Of a stretch of 64,000 nt of DNA, positions 54,167 to 64,000 are shown piece after piece. Source of the stretch: Limnephilus marmoratus (Eukaryota; Arthropoda; Insecta; Trichoptera; Limnephilidae); assembly GCA_917880885.1 (NCBI GenBank), contig OU862913.1, forward strand, positions 7,378,001-7,442,000. The letters are read 5' to 3'. The stretch's first letter is position 1. Every line of letters begins with the position of its first letter. Below the pieces are notes generated by a model. That model ran no database searches. It worked only from the letters and a program-made list of their open reading frames with translations, and was not told the origin of the DNA. The translations under genes were made by a program, and so were the position numbers.

Positions 54167-57100
54167 TCAACTGACATTTAAACAGATTTCATTCTGACTT
54201 CTCAAAGGCCTCCAAAGTGCAGCGCCCTTGTCGGAATGTACCCCCATTGAATTGATAGCCCCGATAATGATTTTCCGATAGTAGGTAGTAGCATTATCTG
54301 AAAATAATTTACTCGGCCTTCCACTACGCTCGATAAAACGCTTCAAGGCATTTAAAAAACTTTCTGTATTCAAAGACAGTTCAAGTTCTAAGTGTATGGC
54401 TTTTGACACCACACATATACATAAACATATATAAGCTTTTACGTTAGTAGTTTTTCTGTGAATACCCGACTTAATCAAAAAAGGTCCACAATAATCGATC
54501 CCGCTTATCGTAAAAGGTTTAGATTCCGTTATCCTTTCGGCTGGAAGGTCTGCCATTATTTGCTGCATCGTCTTTGGATTTGATCTATAACATATTATAC
54601 ATTTCCTTATAATCTTTTTCACTAAATTTTTTCCCATTATTGGCCAGAACTTCAACCTGATTATTGCCAATAAGGCTTGAGTACCTGCATGCAAATGTAA
54701 ATGATGGTAGTTTTTTACAATTAATTCGGTTAAACTATGATGTGGCGGCAGCAAAATTGGATGTTGTTGATTTATTGACAGCAATTTTCCTTTGGAAAGC
54801 CTGCCGCCCACGCGAAGTAAATCATTATGCAAATAAGGATTTAGTGAGTGCAAATTACTACATTTTAGGACATCCTTGCCCGACTGCAAGGCTCGTATCT
54901 CCTCCCTGAAGGAATAAGCTTGCGCTCTGGATATTAAAACATTCAAAGAGTCATTCAATTCACTTACTTTTAATTGACCATAACGCCTGAGCGATGGGTT
55001 CCTACAATTAAATAAAAACCTAAGTAAATAACCTGTTACTCTTTGCAATTTGGTTAGAGATGAGTACTTCCTAAAAATGTCCCAATCTTGAGTTACTGAT
55101 GCCAACACTACAGCTTTTGTTTTCACCTCAGGTGGATCTATGTACGTAGATTCTCCGCATGGCCAACCGGATTCTGTAAGGGTTAGCCAATCGGGTCCGT
55201 GCCACCATATGGTGGATGTCAATAATTGAGAAGTCTTAACACCTCTGGATAGTACATCTGCAGCATTGTCCTCTGATTTCACATGCTTCCATTGTGCTGG
55301 TCGACTTGATTCTTGAATTTCGCTTACTCTGTTAGCAACAAAGGTGTTCCACCTAGCTGGTTGGTCCCTTATCCAACACAAGACTATCTGAGAATCACAC
55401 CAGTAAGTAGTAGATACATCTTGCATACCAATAGCTCCTTTCACATAATTAATCAATCTTACTAACAATATAGCTCCACACAATTCTAGTTTAGGTAGCG
55501 ATGTGCTTTTTAAGGGTGCCACCCTTGATTTAGAAATTATTAGATTGGAGTGGATTCCACCCGAGTCATCGGTGGAGACCATATACACGCAGGCCCCGTA
55601 GGCTTTCTGTGATGCGTCACAAAATCCATGCAAATGCAAATTCACATGATTTTGACAAGTGATTTTCCTAGGTACCTTTAAATTATTTATCTGCGGCAAT
55701 TCTTCTATATAAGCTCTCCAAACTTTCAAAATTTCAGGGGGTATATCTTCATCCCACTGAGTTTTGCTCTGCCACAGACGTTGCATTAATAGCTTCGCTA
55801 CTACCGTTACAGGCCCTATCAGACCCAGGGGATCAAAAATGGATGCTATGCAGGATAACATCTGACGCTTGCTTCTAATTGGTTTTGTTATGGGCTCTAC
55901 AGTATATTTCCAATAATCTTGCTGATTATTCCAAGAAAGACCTAATATCTTTCCTTCCATTGAGTTATCCTTTATAATCATATCGCTAACCTCCTCCTGA
56001 TTTGAGCACAGCGACGACAAATTTGACCGCCACTTTCTTAGGTTCATGCCAGCAGATGCTAGAATAGCAGATAGTTGCTTCTTGATTAATAAGCAATCTT
56101 CTTCACCAATGTCGCCAGCTATTAAGTCATCCATGTAAAAATTTTCTTTAAGAATTTGACTGACCTTGGGATTTGTGTTTTGATTCTCATTTCCTAGCTG
56201 CTCCAAACATCTGGTGGCTAAGAATGATGATGGTCCCAAACCGTAGGTGACTGTATTCAGCTGATAATGTTGAATCTCCTCGCTGGGTGAGTCTCTCCAA
56301 AGGATACGTTGTAAGTCCCTATCCTCCGGCTGCACTAATATCTGCCGGTACATTTTTTCTATGTCGGCCGTTAACGCGTACTGATGTTTTCTGAAATTCA
56401 ATAGATGTGCACATAAATCCTTTTGCAATATCGGCCCAATCATGAAGGCATCATTTAGGGTAATTCCAGTTGAGGATTTAGCCGATCCATCGAATACGAC
56501 TCTGGTCTTAGTAGTTGTACTAGATTCTTTGATCACCGCATGGTGAGGCAGATAGTAGTGTATTTGATTTGGTGACGGTGGTTCACATTGCGTCATATGA
56601 CCTAAGTCCTTGTACTCCTGCATAAAATTCTTGTAATCTTTCATTAATTCTGGGTTTGAGGCTAATTTTTTCTCCAAATTATACAATCTCTTCTCCGCCA
56701 TAGGGAGACTTTCGCCTAGCTGTTTCGCACAGGGGCGTTGTGGTAAACTTACAATGAAACGGCCTCTGCCATCTCTTTCATGAGTAGCTGTGAAGCTTTC
56801 TTCACATGCTCGCTCCTCGTGATTCCTATGTTTAATAGGACTTAGCTCCTCTAATTTCCAAAAATTTTCAATTTGCTTATGTATTAAGTTGAGTGAAAGA
56901 TTACAAATTTTTACTGGCCTCTTTTCTGAAGTGAAGATGTGTCCCGAAACCAGCCATCCAAATTCGGTTCGTTGCAATATTGGTCCGGAATCTTGAATCT
57001 TCATCCGGTCAGAGTGCAGAGTCTCCCAGAAGGTGTCAGCCCCGATCAACATGTCTATCGGGCCGGTTTCATTAAAGTTTGGATCTACCAATTGCAATCC

Positions 57101-58660
57101 TTGGGGGATGCCGGTGCCTTTTTTCTGAAATGAGATTTGCGGCAGATTACTGGTCACCTCCGACAATACTAGGCATTCAATCCTCTTTGAATAGGGTGAA
57201 TAATTGGAAGATATTTCTAAATCCACAATGTTTTTAATATGCTGTATTTTATTATGAATTCCGGTAATAGGGATATCAGTTTTTCTAATTTTTAATTGTA
57301 ATTTAGAAGCGAATTCCTGGCTAATGAAATTAGACTGTGCTCCGGAGTCCAACAAAATTCTAGCTTTAATTGGATTTCCTTTATTATTTCTCACGTTAAT
57401 CACCGCCGTTGATAATAAAATGAAATTGTTGGATGTTTTCGATGCATGATTGTTAACAAGAGGTTCTCTTGAAGAAGTATCGCTTCCCTGATGACTTTGC
57501 ATTTTGTCTTCATTTTGCAAATGTAACAAAGTGTTGTGAGAGCTCGCACCACACTTGCGACAATTATATTTACTTTTACAATCCTGAAATTTATGCCCTA
57601 CCGACAAACATTTCAGACAAGCTTTCAACCGACGTATTGTTGTCATTCTATCCTTTATTCCTAGATTTAAAAACTTTTGACAATTATAAATTCTATGATT
57701 TTGATTACAATTAATACATTTTAAATGTTGCGATGATAACGAAACATAAGTTTCTTTCTTAAAATTAGAAGGAAATCCCTTGGCATGATTCTGTCGCTTG
57801 TCGTTTGGTGCTGAGAATTCTAAAACTTGCACTCGTTCGTATAGACATTTCATGAACTCTTCATAAGTGGGGATTTTATTTTTTATTGGATATTGTTCCC
57901 AGCGCATTCTGGTTTCGCTATCCAATTTATTTGACAAAATATGAATTAACAATATATCCCAACTTTCAGTGGGTAGATTTAAATTATTTAATGCCTTTAA
58001 GTGCAATTGGGCTTCATCTAATAATTTTCGCAATGCCACATGATTTTCTGATTTTATTTCTTGCAATTTAAACAATGCATTAACATGTTTATTTATTATT
58101 ACTCTGTCATTCTGAAACCTATCCGTGATCATTTCCCACGCAATGAAATAATTATCTCGAGTTGTAGGTAAGGACGCAATCAGTCTTGCCGCATCATCAT
58201 ACAAACAAGATTTCAAATAATAGAATTTCTGAATAACATCTAATTCGTCGTTGTTGTCAATTAATGAAATGAATGCATCTCTGAAATGTAACCAATCTTC
58301 ATAATTTCCGCTGAACTTGGGTAGTTCTAAAATTGGGAGCTTGACGCCTTTGGAACGGACGATTTTACCGGTTTCGCTGAATTTATCCTTGGCTTTTGCT
58401 AATACCTTATAATATGAGTTTTCAAACATTTCTCGTTCGTTCCCTTTTTCCAATTCATCCTGCGATAATGTTTCAATTTTTTCTTGCAACGCTTCGAAGA
58501 TGTCTAGTAATGGTTCGAATTTTTGAATGCGTATTTCGACCTCAGAAAGTAATAACTCATTATTCTCTAAGTAATCTTTGAATCTGGTTAATTTGGCTTT
58601 ACATATTCCGCGCTGTGCAATTAACACTTTTAAATCCATGATTTCGTAAATAACAAACAA
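54167..58660 (-). CDS. BEL/Pao gag-pol polyprotein, 1,497 codons, frameshifted in the integrase
   Basis: The natural start is probably the second Met (58,636, MDLKVLIAQRGICKAKLTRF). In order: gag (1-300), zinc knuckles (about 316, CINCNQNHRIYNCQKF, then CLKCLSVGHKFQDC), protease (RILLDSGAQSNFIS near 438), reverse transcriptase (TRVVFDGSAKSSTG, LTADIEKMYRQILVQ, FYMDDLIAGD near 844), RNase H (HGFCDASQKAYGA, STTYWCDSQIVLCW), integrase zinc site (HHLHLHAG...CIICY) and core (ISGIDYCGPF, LFSDNATTYY). Near 54,240 the frame leaves the expected IPTRALHFGG path and ends at a stop; the tail lies in other frames at 53,676-54,115. The catalytic Glu region of integrase is thus lost, so this copy cannot integrate by itself. 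Confidence 0.93.
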   Translation of the reverse strand: MFVIYEIMDLKVLIAQRGICKAKLTRFKDYLENNELLLSEVEIRIQKFEPLLDIFEALQEKIETLSQDELEKGNEREMFENSYYKVLAKAKDKFSETGKIVRSKGVKLPILELPKFSGNYEDWLHFRDAFISLIDNNDELDVIQKFYYLKSCLYDDAARLIASLPTTRDNYFIAWEMITDRFQNDRVIINKHVNALFKLQEIKSENHVALRKLLDEAQLHLKALNNLNLPTESWDILLIHILSNKLDSETRMRWEQYPIKNKIPTYEEFMKCLYERVQVLEFSAPNDKRQNHAKGFPSNFKKETYVSLSSQHLKCINCNQNHRIYNCQKFLNLGIKDRMTTIRRLKACLKCLSVGHKFQDCKSKYNCRKCGASSHNTLLHLQNEDKMQSHQGSDTSSREPLVNNHASKTSNNFILLSTAVINVRNNKGNPIKARILLDSGAQSNFISQEFASKLQLKIRKTDIPITGIHNKIQHIKNIVDLEISSNYSPYSKRIECLVLSEVTSNLPQISFQKKGTGIPQGLQLVDPNFNETGPIDMLIGADTFWETLHSDRMKIQDSGPILQRTEFGWLVSGHIFTSEKRPVKICNLSLNLIHKQIENFWKLEELSPIKHRNHEERACEESFTATHERDGRGRFIVSLPQRPCAKQLGESLPMAEKRLYNLEKKLASNPELMKDYKNFMQEYKDLGHMTQCEPPSPNQIHYYLPHHAVIKESSTTTKTRVVFDGSAKSSTGITLNDAFMIGPILQKDLCAHLLNFRKHQYALTADIEKMYRQILVQPEDRDLQRILWRDSPSEEIQHYQLNTVTYGLGPSSFLATRCLEQLGNENQNTNPKVSQILKENFYMDDLIAGDIGEEDCLLIKKQLSAILASAGMNLRKWRSNLSSLCSNQEEVSDMIIKDNSMEGKILGLSWNNQQDYWKYTVEPITKPIRSKRQMLSCIASIFDPLGLIGPVTVVAKLLMQRLWQSKTQWDEDIPPEILKVWRAYIEELPQINNLKVPRKITCQNHVNLHLHGFCDASQKAYGACVYMVSTDDSGGIHSNLIISKSRVAPLKSTSLPKLELCGAILLVRLINYVKGAIGMQDVSTTYWCDSQIVLCWIRDQPARWNTFVANRVSEIQESSRPAQWKHVKSEDNAADVLSRGVKTSQLLTSTIWWHGPDWLTLTESGWPCGESTYIDPPEVKTKAVVLASVTQDWDIFRKYSSLTKLQRVTGYLLRFLFNCRNPSLRRYGQLKVSELNDSLNVLISRAQAYSFREEIRALQSGKDVLKCSNLHSLNPYLHNDLLRVGGRLSKGKLLSINQQHPILLPPHHSLTELIVKNYHHLHLHAGTQALLAIIRLKFWPIMGKNLVKKIIRKCIICYRSNPKTMQQIMADLPAERITESKPFTISGIDYCGPFLIKSGIHRKTTNVKAYICLCICVVSKAIHLELELSLNTESFLNALKRFIERSGRPSKLFSDNATTYYRKIIIGAINSMGVHSDKGAALWRPLRSQNEICLNVS

Positions 58661-59461
58661 TCAATACTCACTGATTGCTCTGTTGTGGTTCACTTCTAAC
58701 CACGCTAAACACTAAAAACACAAACACAAAAAAAAAACTTGCACTGTCTTTTACTTGATTGTTTCTTTTGTTTTAACAAAACACTAAAAAAATCTTCTAT
58801 TATTAATTTCTGATGAAAGCTCGCGTCGTAACTTGACCTTTTACAAACAACGGAATCACTTCGTGCCTACCGTCACCGTCTGCATTACCGACTCGAACAA
58901 TACTACGGAAGTCAAAAACAACACTCAACGATCGCTTTCAGATTGTTTGAATAATCAATTAATACATTTCATGTATTATAATAATTATTCTTCTGTTTTT
59001 TGCCGTAGCATAATCATATGACTACCCACAAAAAACTTTGTTAGTTTCAGTTGCAAATAAAACAACGACGGTACCCGTCGCCTGCTTTATCGACAGTATC
59101 AAAAAACATCAAAATCAAAAACAATCAAAACAATGAAAACACAATTCCGATTTTTACGTTTTTTGCGACACTATAATCATAGCTAGCCACAAAAAATCTT
59201 GCCAATATCAATTGTAACAATTAGCCCGTTGCGATTTTTTATATCAACAACAATAAAATACCGAAGTGGTCTAACCGAATTTGTTTCTTTTCTATGGGAT
59301 CAAATGGATAAAAAAAAATAGGATGGTCACTTGCCCTTGTTGAAGATCCGCTTCATCAGAATTCTCCTTTGTTTATCGCTGGTTCATGTCTGGCTTCGAT
59401 TGATTTTTGTATCTGGATTCCAGGTATCCGCTCATGGGATCAATCCGGTCGAAGGATCAAA
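58661..59461 (-). other. BEL 5' leader
   Basis: About 800 bp between gag and the 5' LTR, without an assignable ORF. A second TGGATTCCAGG...GGATCAA-like patch near 59,330-59,460 includes the candidate primer-binding site. Confidence 0.6.
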
Positions 59462-59881
59462 TGTAAAAAATTGAGGTCTTCACTCAGGAGAATTTCTTTG
59501 GGTAGACTGGTTTTTTATAAATGAAGCACTTTTTGTTTTAACTTTAAGTTCTTGAATTTTTATTGTTATGATTTGATATTTATAAACTTATAACTGACGA
59601 CAATAACTTTCCCCACCCAACGGACAAGGGTTCAGTAGTATTTTAATTTCTTAGTGCAAGTTTTCGTAAAGAAGTAAGTAAATTAAACTGATACAAGCCT
59701 TTTTATAACACTTTCGTACCTCTATATTTCCCTTGTTCGTTGTGTGAGAGAGACAAAAAAAATAAAACATGATTCTATCGACATCTAACAAACAAATCAG
59801 ACAACTCTTGGATCGCAATCCAACCTTTGATAGTAACTCAAACTGCATAATTGGTTTGCGTCCTGGGTTTAATTCTAAACA
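59462..59881 (-). repeat. BEL 5' LTR
   Basis: 420 bp and, by eye, the same sequence as 52,447-52,866. Confidence 0.93.
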
Positions 59882-60668
59882 GCCTGTTTCTCAGCATCAG
59901 ACAGCTTCTCAGAAAACACGGTAAATGAGACTAGTTCATCTGACAAATACCATAAGTGACGCTCTAAGACACTCCTAGCTGCTTATACTGATTTCGGAAT
60001 CAATGGCTTCGTACAATTTTAAGCTATTCCAAAGTATTAAGTCTGGTGCATCTGCTGCCAAAGACGCTTCGATTCAAACTTTGGTGTAGGTGATAACTAA
60101 CAAATCGAACAATTGGTTTTTCTTCTCTCTTGATTAGTTAAATCTTATTACGATCAAGCTGGTAACGTATTGTGTAAATATGTCACTTGTAGACAGCTCA
60201 ACGCACTACGGACTTATCCTTTAATATGCTAGCATTACTAGAAGTGCTACTGAAGCTGCACTCAAGTTCTAATTCTTGTCTCGACACCACCGAAGATGAA
60301 GCATTACTTTCAGCAGCCATTTCTTTCAATTCTTCAGATATTTGTTACCATTTTAGATAACTTTCTTTGACCTTTTCTAGTTTCTTGTCGATTGAGGTCA
60401 AAATCATCTTACACTCTCATCTTTGATCGATGAGAAACGCTCTGTCTTCCGCAATTTTTATCAAATTCAAAGCGCTTGCATGAGCAATATCAAAAAGTTT
60501 GTCTAGTTCTATTTTGAACAAATACTCTCCTTTTTTTGTGCTTCAGAATTTCTTCCTGTATTTTGATTCAATAGCAGCCAGTTCTTAAGAAACTTAATCA
60601 GTTTTTCAATGCAGTGATTTTGTTGTCTGGTAGGAATACTAGATTTCTCTCTCTCTCTGGTTTCAATC

Positions 60669-60905
60669 CTAGGATTGGTTTGCAGCAATGTCATCTATTC
60701 GTTTCTTCCACTCTTCCCTGTCTTGTGCGGCTCTTTTGAAATCTGCATATGATGAGCAGCGCACGTCCACCAGCAGGTCCTCCAGGTACTCTCGGCGTGG
60801 GCGTCCCCTAGCGTTTGTCCCCTCGGTCATACCCTCCATTATGGCATGCAAGAGGCCTTCTTGTCTTATTACATGGCCGATACTTTTATAAGTATCGATA
60901 CTCCA
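60669..60905 (-). pseudogene. C-terminal fragment of a non-LTR element
   Basis: YKSIGHVIRQEGLLHAIMEG, then GRPRREYLEDLLVDVRCSSY and FKRAAQDREEWKKRIDDIAA, ending in a stop at 60,669. It is the same type of tail as 48,918-49,145 but a different family. It lies within the TTAA-flanked transposon, directly upstream of the AERGVKL gene remnant. Confidence 0.8.
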
Positions 60906-61419
60906 TACTTTTATAAGTTCTTGAATAAGTACCTACATGCGCGGAATCTTTCACATTTTTGGAATCATTTAATATGTAGTGATAGCGGAGTAAAACTTGC
61001 CGAAGAGTAGGATGTTGGTTATGCCTCATCAATGGCTCAATATCTCGAACCCCAAGTAGAAAAATTTCGTATTTTTATGAGTAGATGAACACATTTTACT
61101 ACACTGATTTACTTCACAGTCTACTAAATAAGTATCAAATACTGTTCACATTTGTCTGTAAAACTCTTCAGTAGTTTATTTTGATATTTATTTAATAGTT
61201 TAACACATGAAATTGGCCCGTAGCAAAAAGTAAAAATTAAGCATTTTACACAAAAAATTCAAAAACAACACTCGATTGAGCACCCCTTTCTACATGGGCT
61301 ATCTCGTTGAAATTTTACTATGTTATTTTTATGAATACGTGTAACAAATTCACGGGGTGGCCAAATGAAAAATAAAAAAAAAAAATTTTTGGACCACCTT
61401 AATATATATATATATATAT

Positions 61420-63144
61420 GTGTTAAATACTTAAATTGAATATTTAAAAAAAAAAAGATTTTATATCAAGCTGTCATTTACATAATATTACCTAAACAAT
61501 ATCATAGATAATAACCACTCTGTAAATTGTCATCTCAACACAGGCATTTCACAACTAGTGAGATGGTCAATACGTCATTACTATAACCATAGTAATATGT
61601 AAATAATAAAATAAATAAAAAAATAAAAATAAATATCTAAAATTACAAGTGGAAAAAATATTATTAAAATAAACCTTATGTCAAAATTTTGATTTCTAGA
61701 TTGCCTACGTGATAAAAACCTAACCCCCCCTCCTCTCATTGTGCCCAAGCGTGGTATTTTTAAAATCCCCCTCCCCCCCCCCCCGAACGGATCACGTATT
61801 ATGGATACGTTCCCTTACATGGTTGGCTTAATGAGTAAGTACTTTGAAAAAAAAATTGTTACGATATTTGTACCATAAATAAATCAATATTCCCAAGAAG
61901 AAAAAAACAACTTCATGAATATCTGTTTTTACTAATGAAACTTCAACCAAATTATTTGTGGAAGGACAAGGACAAAAACATATTACTTACAACAATCCTC
62001 TGTCAACACAAACATCTTTACAATATTTTAAAATTGACCAAAGGAATCCGAAGATTTGTTATAATCTGTAAGAAAATTAAGCGTAAGTGGAACCCGATAC
62101 AGTTCCTTTGCTCGAAATATGTTTTAGTGGGTATAGGTATACCGTCACAACGTTCAATGAAGAGAAAATTCGAGTGAGTTGGATTTGTTATGTTTTTTCC
62201 AGCAAATTTAAGGTTGGTAAACAATCTACGATTCATTTGAGTGATGTACAACGGGTTTTATACATAAATTAGTGGAACAGGCTCTCAATAGAACTTGTTA
62301 TTCCCAGATATCCTAAATAAATACGGTCAAAGAACCTTAGAACACAATGTCTCTAAGTTTTACAACCTGTTATCAAACTCACGAAGGAGATTGTTGCTGA
62401 AAAAATGGTTGAGAATGTGATCAATATAAAAATACTTTTTAATACTTTTTAAAAATACTTTTTATATTGATCTAGTTTTTCTCTCTGGTGTTCCTGTAAA
62501 AGCAAATAAATAATGTAATCTTGATTTAATGCGATTCTGACACAAAATATACGGGATAATAATGTGGAATTGGACAGGATCTGACTCACCTAACATTATT
62601 CGGTTCTGATGTTGTGATAAATCCTTCTTCTTGGTTGATCTCATAGTCTGAGGTACACCTCTAGGGGTTATCACTGCACAAGCACTTGAGAAAACAAGAG
62701 AGTTCCTGGTCGATATAATTAAGAACTGACGAAACAATGCACAGCACATAACAGTATACTTTTAGTGGCATGGTTTGACCATACCTTACGTGTTCTGAGG
62801 TTATAATAAACAGTTATTAGTTGATAACTTAAGAGTTGATTATTTATTTACCAACATAAAGACGTAAACATTGGATTGAGTACACGTCACAATACACTGC
62901 ACTGTTATGAATGAATTTCAAAAGTAGATTCACTAGTAGCGGGTAAAAATAAATACAACGGAATGTTAAAAAAGGAACTGAAACTTGTACATCGATGGGT
63001 TGTTATTGACTTAACAGCCGGCCGAGACGTAGGGCGTATTTTATAATATATTCTCCATTCGATCAGTAGTTTTTTCCAAATTCGAATTTAAAATTTACAT
63101 TTAGAGAACGTAAATAGCTGCAGTAGAAAGACAAAAAAGGTTTT
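61420..63144. other. No well-supported gene
   Basis: AT-rich with a C-rich patch (61,722-61,785). At 62,300-62,400 the plus strand reads FPDILNKYGQRTLEHNVSKF and FYNLLSNSRRRLLLKKW, which resembles the last part of a non-LTR reverse transcriptase. On the minus strand an ATG frame at 62,645 (MRSTKKKDLSQHQNRIML) runs into TTAG|GTGAGT, a possible small first exon. Both are weak. Confidence 0.35.
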
Positions 63145-63262
63145 TTTTTTTTTACATTAACTCCACACAGGAATCCCTGAGGAAAATAATTTCCCTCAGG
63201 GCCTATGTCATCTGGGATGCTGTGTGGAGGGTCTTTTTGAGGAGAGGAAGGAATGAACATTG
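63145..63262 (-). repeat. Dispersed repeat 'G', partial
   Basis: The reverse complement shares AAAGACCCTCCACAC and GATGACATAGGCCCTGAGG with the ends of the copies at 27.35-27.79 and 35.77-36.17 kb. It again lies next to a zinc-finger gene, here just beyond the 3' end. Confidence 0.55.
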
Positions 63263-63311
63263 GTCTTGAAGAGACCCATGTTGTAGGAAGGAGGAAACAC
63301 AGAGGTTTTTT

Positions 63312-63850
63312 TTATCGAGAATGGATGCGTAAGTGCTTTGTTAAATTTGATTTGTCTGAACAGGAGAAGTTACATTGGGGACACGAAAAAGGTTTTTCTG
63401 TAGTATGGGTGCGTATGTGCCTTGTTAAATGTGATTTATCGAAGCAAGAGTAGTTACAATAGGGACATGAAAATGGTTTTTCTCTAGTGTGGGTTCGTAA
63501 ATGCACCGTTAAATGTGATTTGTTTGAGCAGGAATAGTTACAATGGGAACATGAAAAAGGTTTTTCTCCAGTATGGGTGCGTAAGTGCAATGTTAAATCT
63601 GATTTACGTGAACAGGAGAAGTAACAATGGGGACATGAATGAGGCTTTTCTCCAGTATGGGTGCGTAAATGCCTTGTACAATGTGATTTGTCTGAGAAGG
63701 TGTAGTTACAATGAGGACATGAAAAAGGCTTTTCTCTAGTATGGGTGCGTAAGTGCCTTGTTAACGCTGACTTGTATGAGCAGGAGTAGTGACAATGGGA
63801 ACACGAATGAGTTTTTTCTTCAGGATGCGTCTTCAGGTCCGCTACAATGT
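63312..63850 (-). CDS. Zinc-finger gene 3, final exon with about six fingers
   Basis: It begins in phase 1 after acceptor CCATTCTTTTCAG with DIVADLKTHPEEKTHSCSHC and runs 178 residues to a stop at 63,312 (HLRIHSR). It holds six C2H2 fingers with the CxxCNYSC pattern; one reads CPHCNYTFSDKSHCTRH. Linkers are often TREKPFSC or TTEKPFSC where TGEKP is usual. It is clearly related to genes 1 and 2 (same intron position and phase) but shorter and more diverged. A nuclear DNA-binding role is inferred. Confidence 0.9.
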
Positions 63851-63948
63851 CTGAAAAGAATGGCGAATAAATTCAATAAGTAGGTTACTATCACGAAACA
63901 AGAAAATTATTAGAACAAATTCGGACAAATAAAAATCGATCAAATTAC

Positions 63949-64000
63949 CAGAAGCCCTTTCGCAGTATTCTAAGCATTCCTTTTTTACATCTGGCAGATC
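63949..64000 (-). CDS. Zinc-finger gene 3, acidic-module exon (partial, runs off window)
   Basis: DLPDVKKECLEYCERAS ends at donor TCTG|GTAATT in phase 1, only 98 bp from the finger exon. This is the same module as in genes 1 and 2; its start lies beyond the window. Confidence 0.85.

Larger units (their letters stand above)
52447..59881 (-). mobile_element. Full-length BEL/Pao LTR retrotransposon
   Basis: Two 420-bp LTRs bound 7,435 bp, flanked by the 5-bp repeat GCCTG (52,442-52,446 and 59,882-59,886). In element sense the LTR begins TGTTTAGAATT and ends TTTTTTACA. A purine-rich tract (TTTTGGGGCGGAGGA) precedes the 3' LTR. Just inside the 5' LTR, TGATCCTTCGACCGGATT resembles the complement of a tRNA-Tyr 3' end and may be the primer-binding site. 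Confidence 0.95.
52017..60668 (-). pseudogene. AERGVKL-family gene (putative transposase), split by the BEL insertion
   Basis: N-terminal pieces (60,660-60,340): STRQQNHCIEKL-like, then after a shift LDKLFDIAHASALNLIKIAE and DRAFLIDQR, then KKLEKVKESYLK. A middle piece (59,990-59,890) reads ARSVLERHLWYLSDELVSFT. At the BEL junction the frame continues from DAEKQ into AIDQKINSDGGNRSVRGDSD (52,440-52,380). The C terminus is VVNDTAERGVKLFEDYNTI and FLLRIVEQNRKIV (52,220-52,080). I recall this family as a repeated, unnamed protein in many arthropod genomes; its function is not established. Stops, shifts and an internal deletion (near 60,060-60,190) make this copy dead. Confidence 0.7.
51757..61402 (-). 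mobile_element. TTAA-flanked DNA transposon with long imperfect inverted repeats
   Basis: TTAA (51,757-51,760) precedes GGTGGTCCAA; the right end reads TTGGACCACC followed by TTAA (61,399-61,402). Beyond these 10 perfect bases the ends remain similar for about 150 bp (shared GGTGGTCCAA, GCCACCC, TTTGTTACAC, AAAATTTCA and AGGGG(G)TGCTCA-TCGA in order). It carries a decayed gene of the AERGVKL family, and a full BEL element has inserted into that gene. Without the BEL the element is about 2.2 kb. TTAA duplications are known for piggyBac and Kolobok; the coding remnant resembles neither of the piggyBac parts seen at 9.8-16.4 kb. Confidence 0.8.

Noticed and set aside
61722..61785. C-rich patch as a possible structural or regulatory site
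   Set aside because: Poly-C runs occur at several transposon ends in this window and nothing further supports a function here.

Overview
The window looks like insect nuclear DNA, most likely beetle (an inference from the mix of element families and the style of the zinc-finger genes; no marker gene fixes the species). It is AT-rich, intron-containing and dominated by transposable elements. The only host-type genes I can support well are three related multi-finger C2H2 zinc-finger genes on the minus strand (23.7-28.1 kb, 33.2-35.6 kb, and 63.3 kb to the window edge). One weak two-exon candidate lies at 5.3-8.8 kb. No rRNA, CRISPR or genuine tRNA gene is seen.

Layout. 0.1-17.1 kb is a stack of nested insertions. 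The terminal pieces of a hAT-like non-autonomous element with internal 101-bp repeats lie at 135 and 17,136. Inside them is a small repeat (A/B) split by a 6.7-kb insertion. That insertion holds a SINE, two further hAT-type elements with perfect 8-bp target duplications, and a TTAA-flanked mini-piggyBac. A degenerate piggyBac transposon (9,460-16,958) follows and is itself interrupted by a complete Gypsy-type LTR retrotransposon (10,203-15,281) with two apparently identical LTRs and an open 1,319-codon gag-pol. 18.5-22.7 kb holds a decayed non-LTR retrotransposon into which a second, 5'-truncated one has inserted.

22.8-36.2 kb is a direct duplication of a zinc-finger locus with its flanks. 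Each copy has phase-1/phase-1 exons encoding an acidic KxEPG...DVKKEC module, repeated up to three times, followed by one long exon with 11 C2H2 fingers. Copy 1 is complete (four exons, 478 codons). Copy 2 has lost or displaced its first exon where retrotransposon fragments begin. A third paralogue runs off the right edge. A short DNA stretch at 29.96-30.10 kb carries five heat-shock-element-like trimers.

36-51 kb is a graveyard of non-LTR fragments, a truncated BEL/Pao element, a doubled MITE in AABB order, two copies of a fold-back element with 8-9 bp target duplications, tRNA-derived SINEs and an AGCTTT-rich cryptic repeat. 51.76-61.40 kb is a TTAA-flanked DNA transposon with long imperfect inverted repeats. 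It carries a decayed gene of a repeated arthropod family recognisable by an AERGVKL motif. The gene is cut in two by a full-length BEL/Pao element (52,447-59,881, 420-bp LTRs, GCCTG duplication). Linking that gene family to defined TTAA-flanked ends is the most interesting novelty candidate here.
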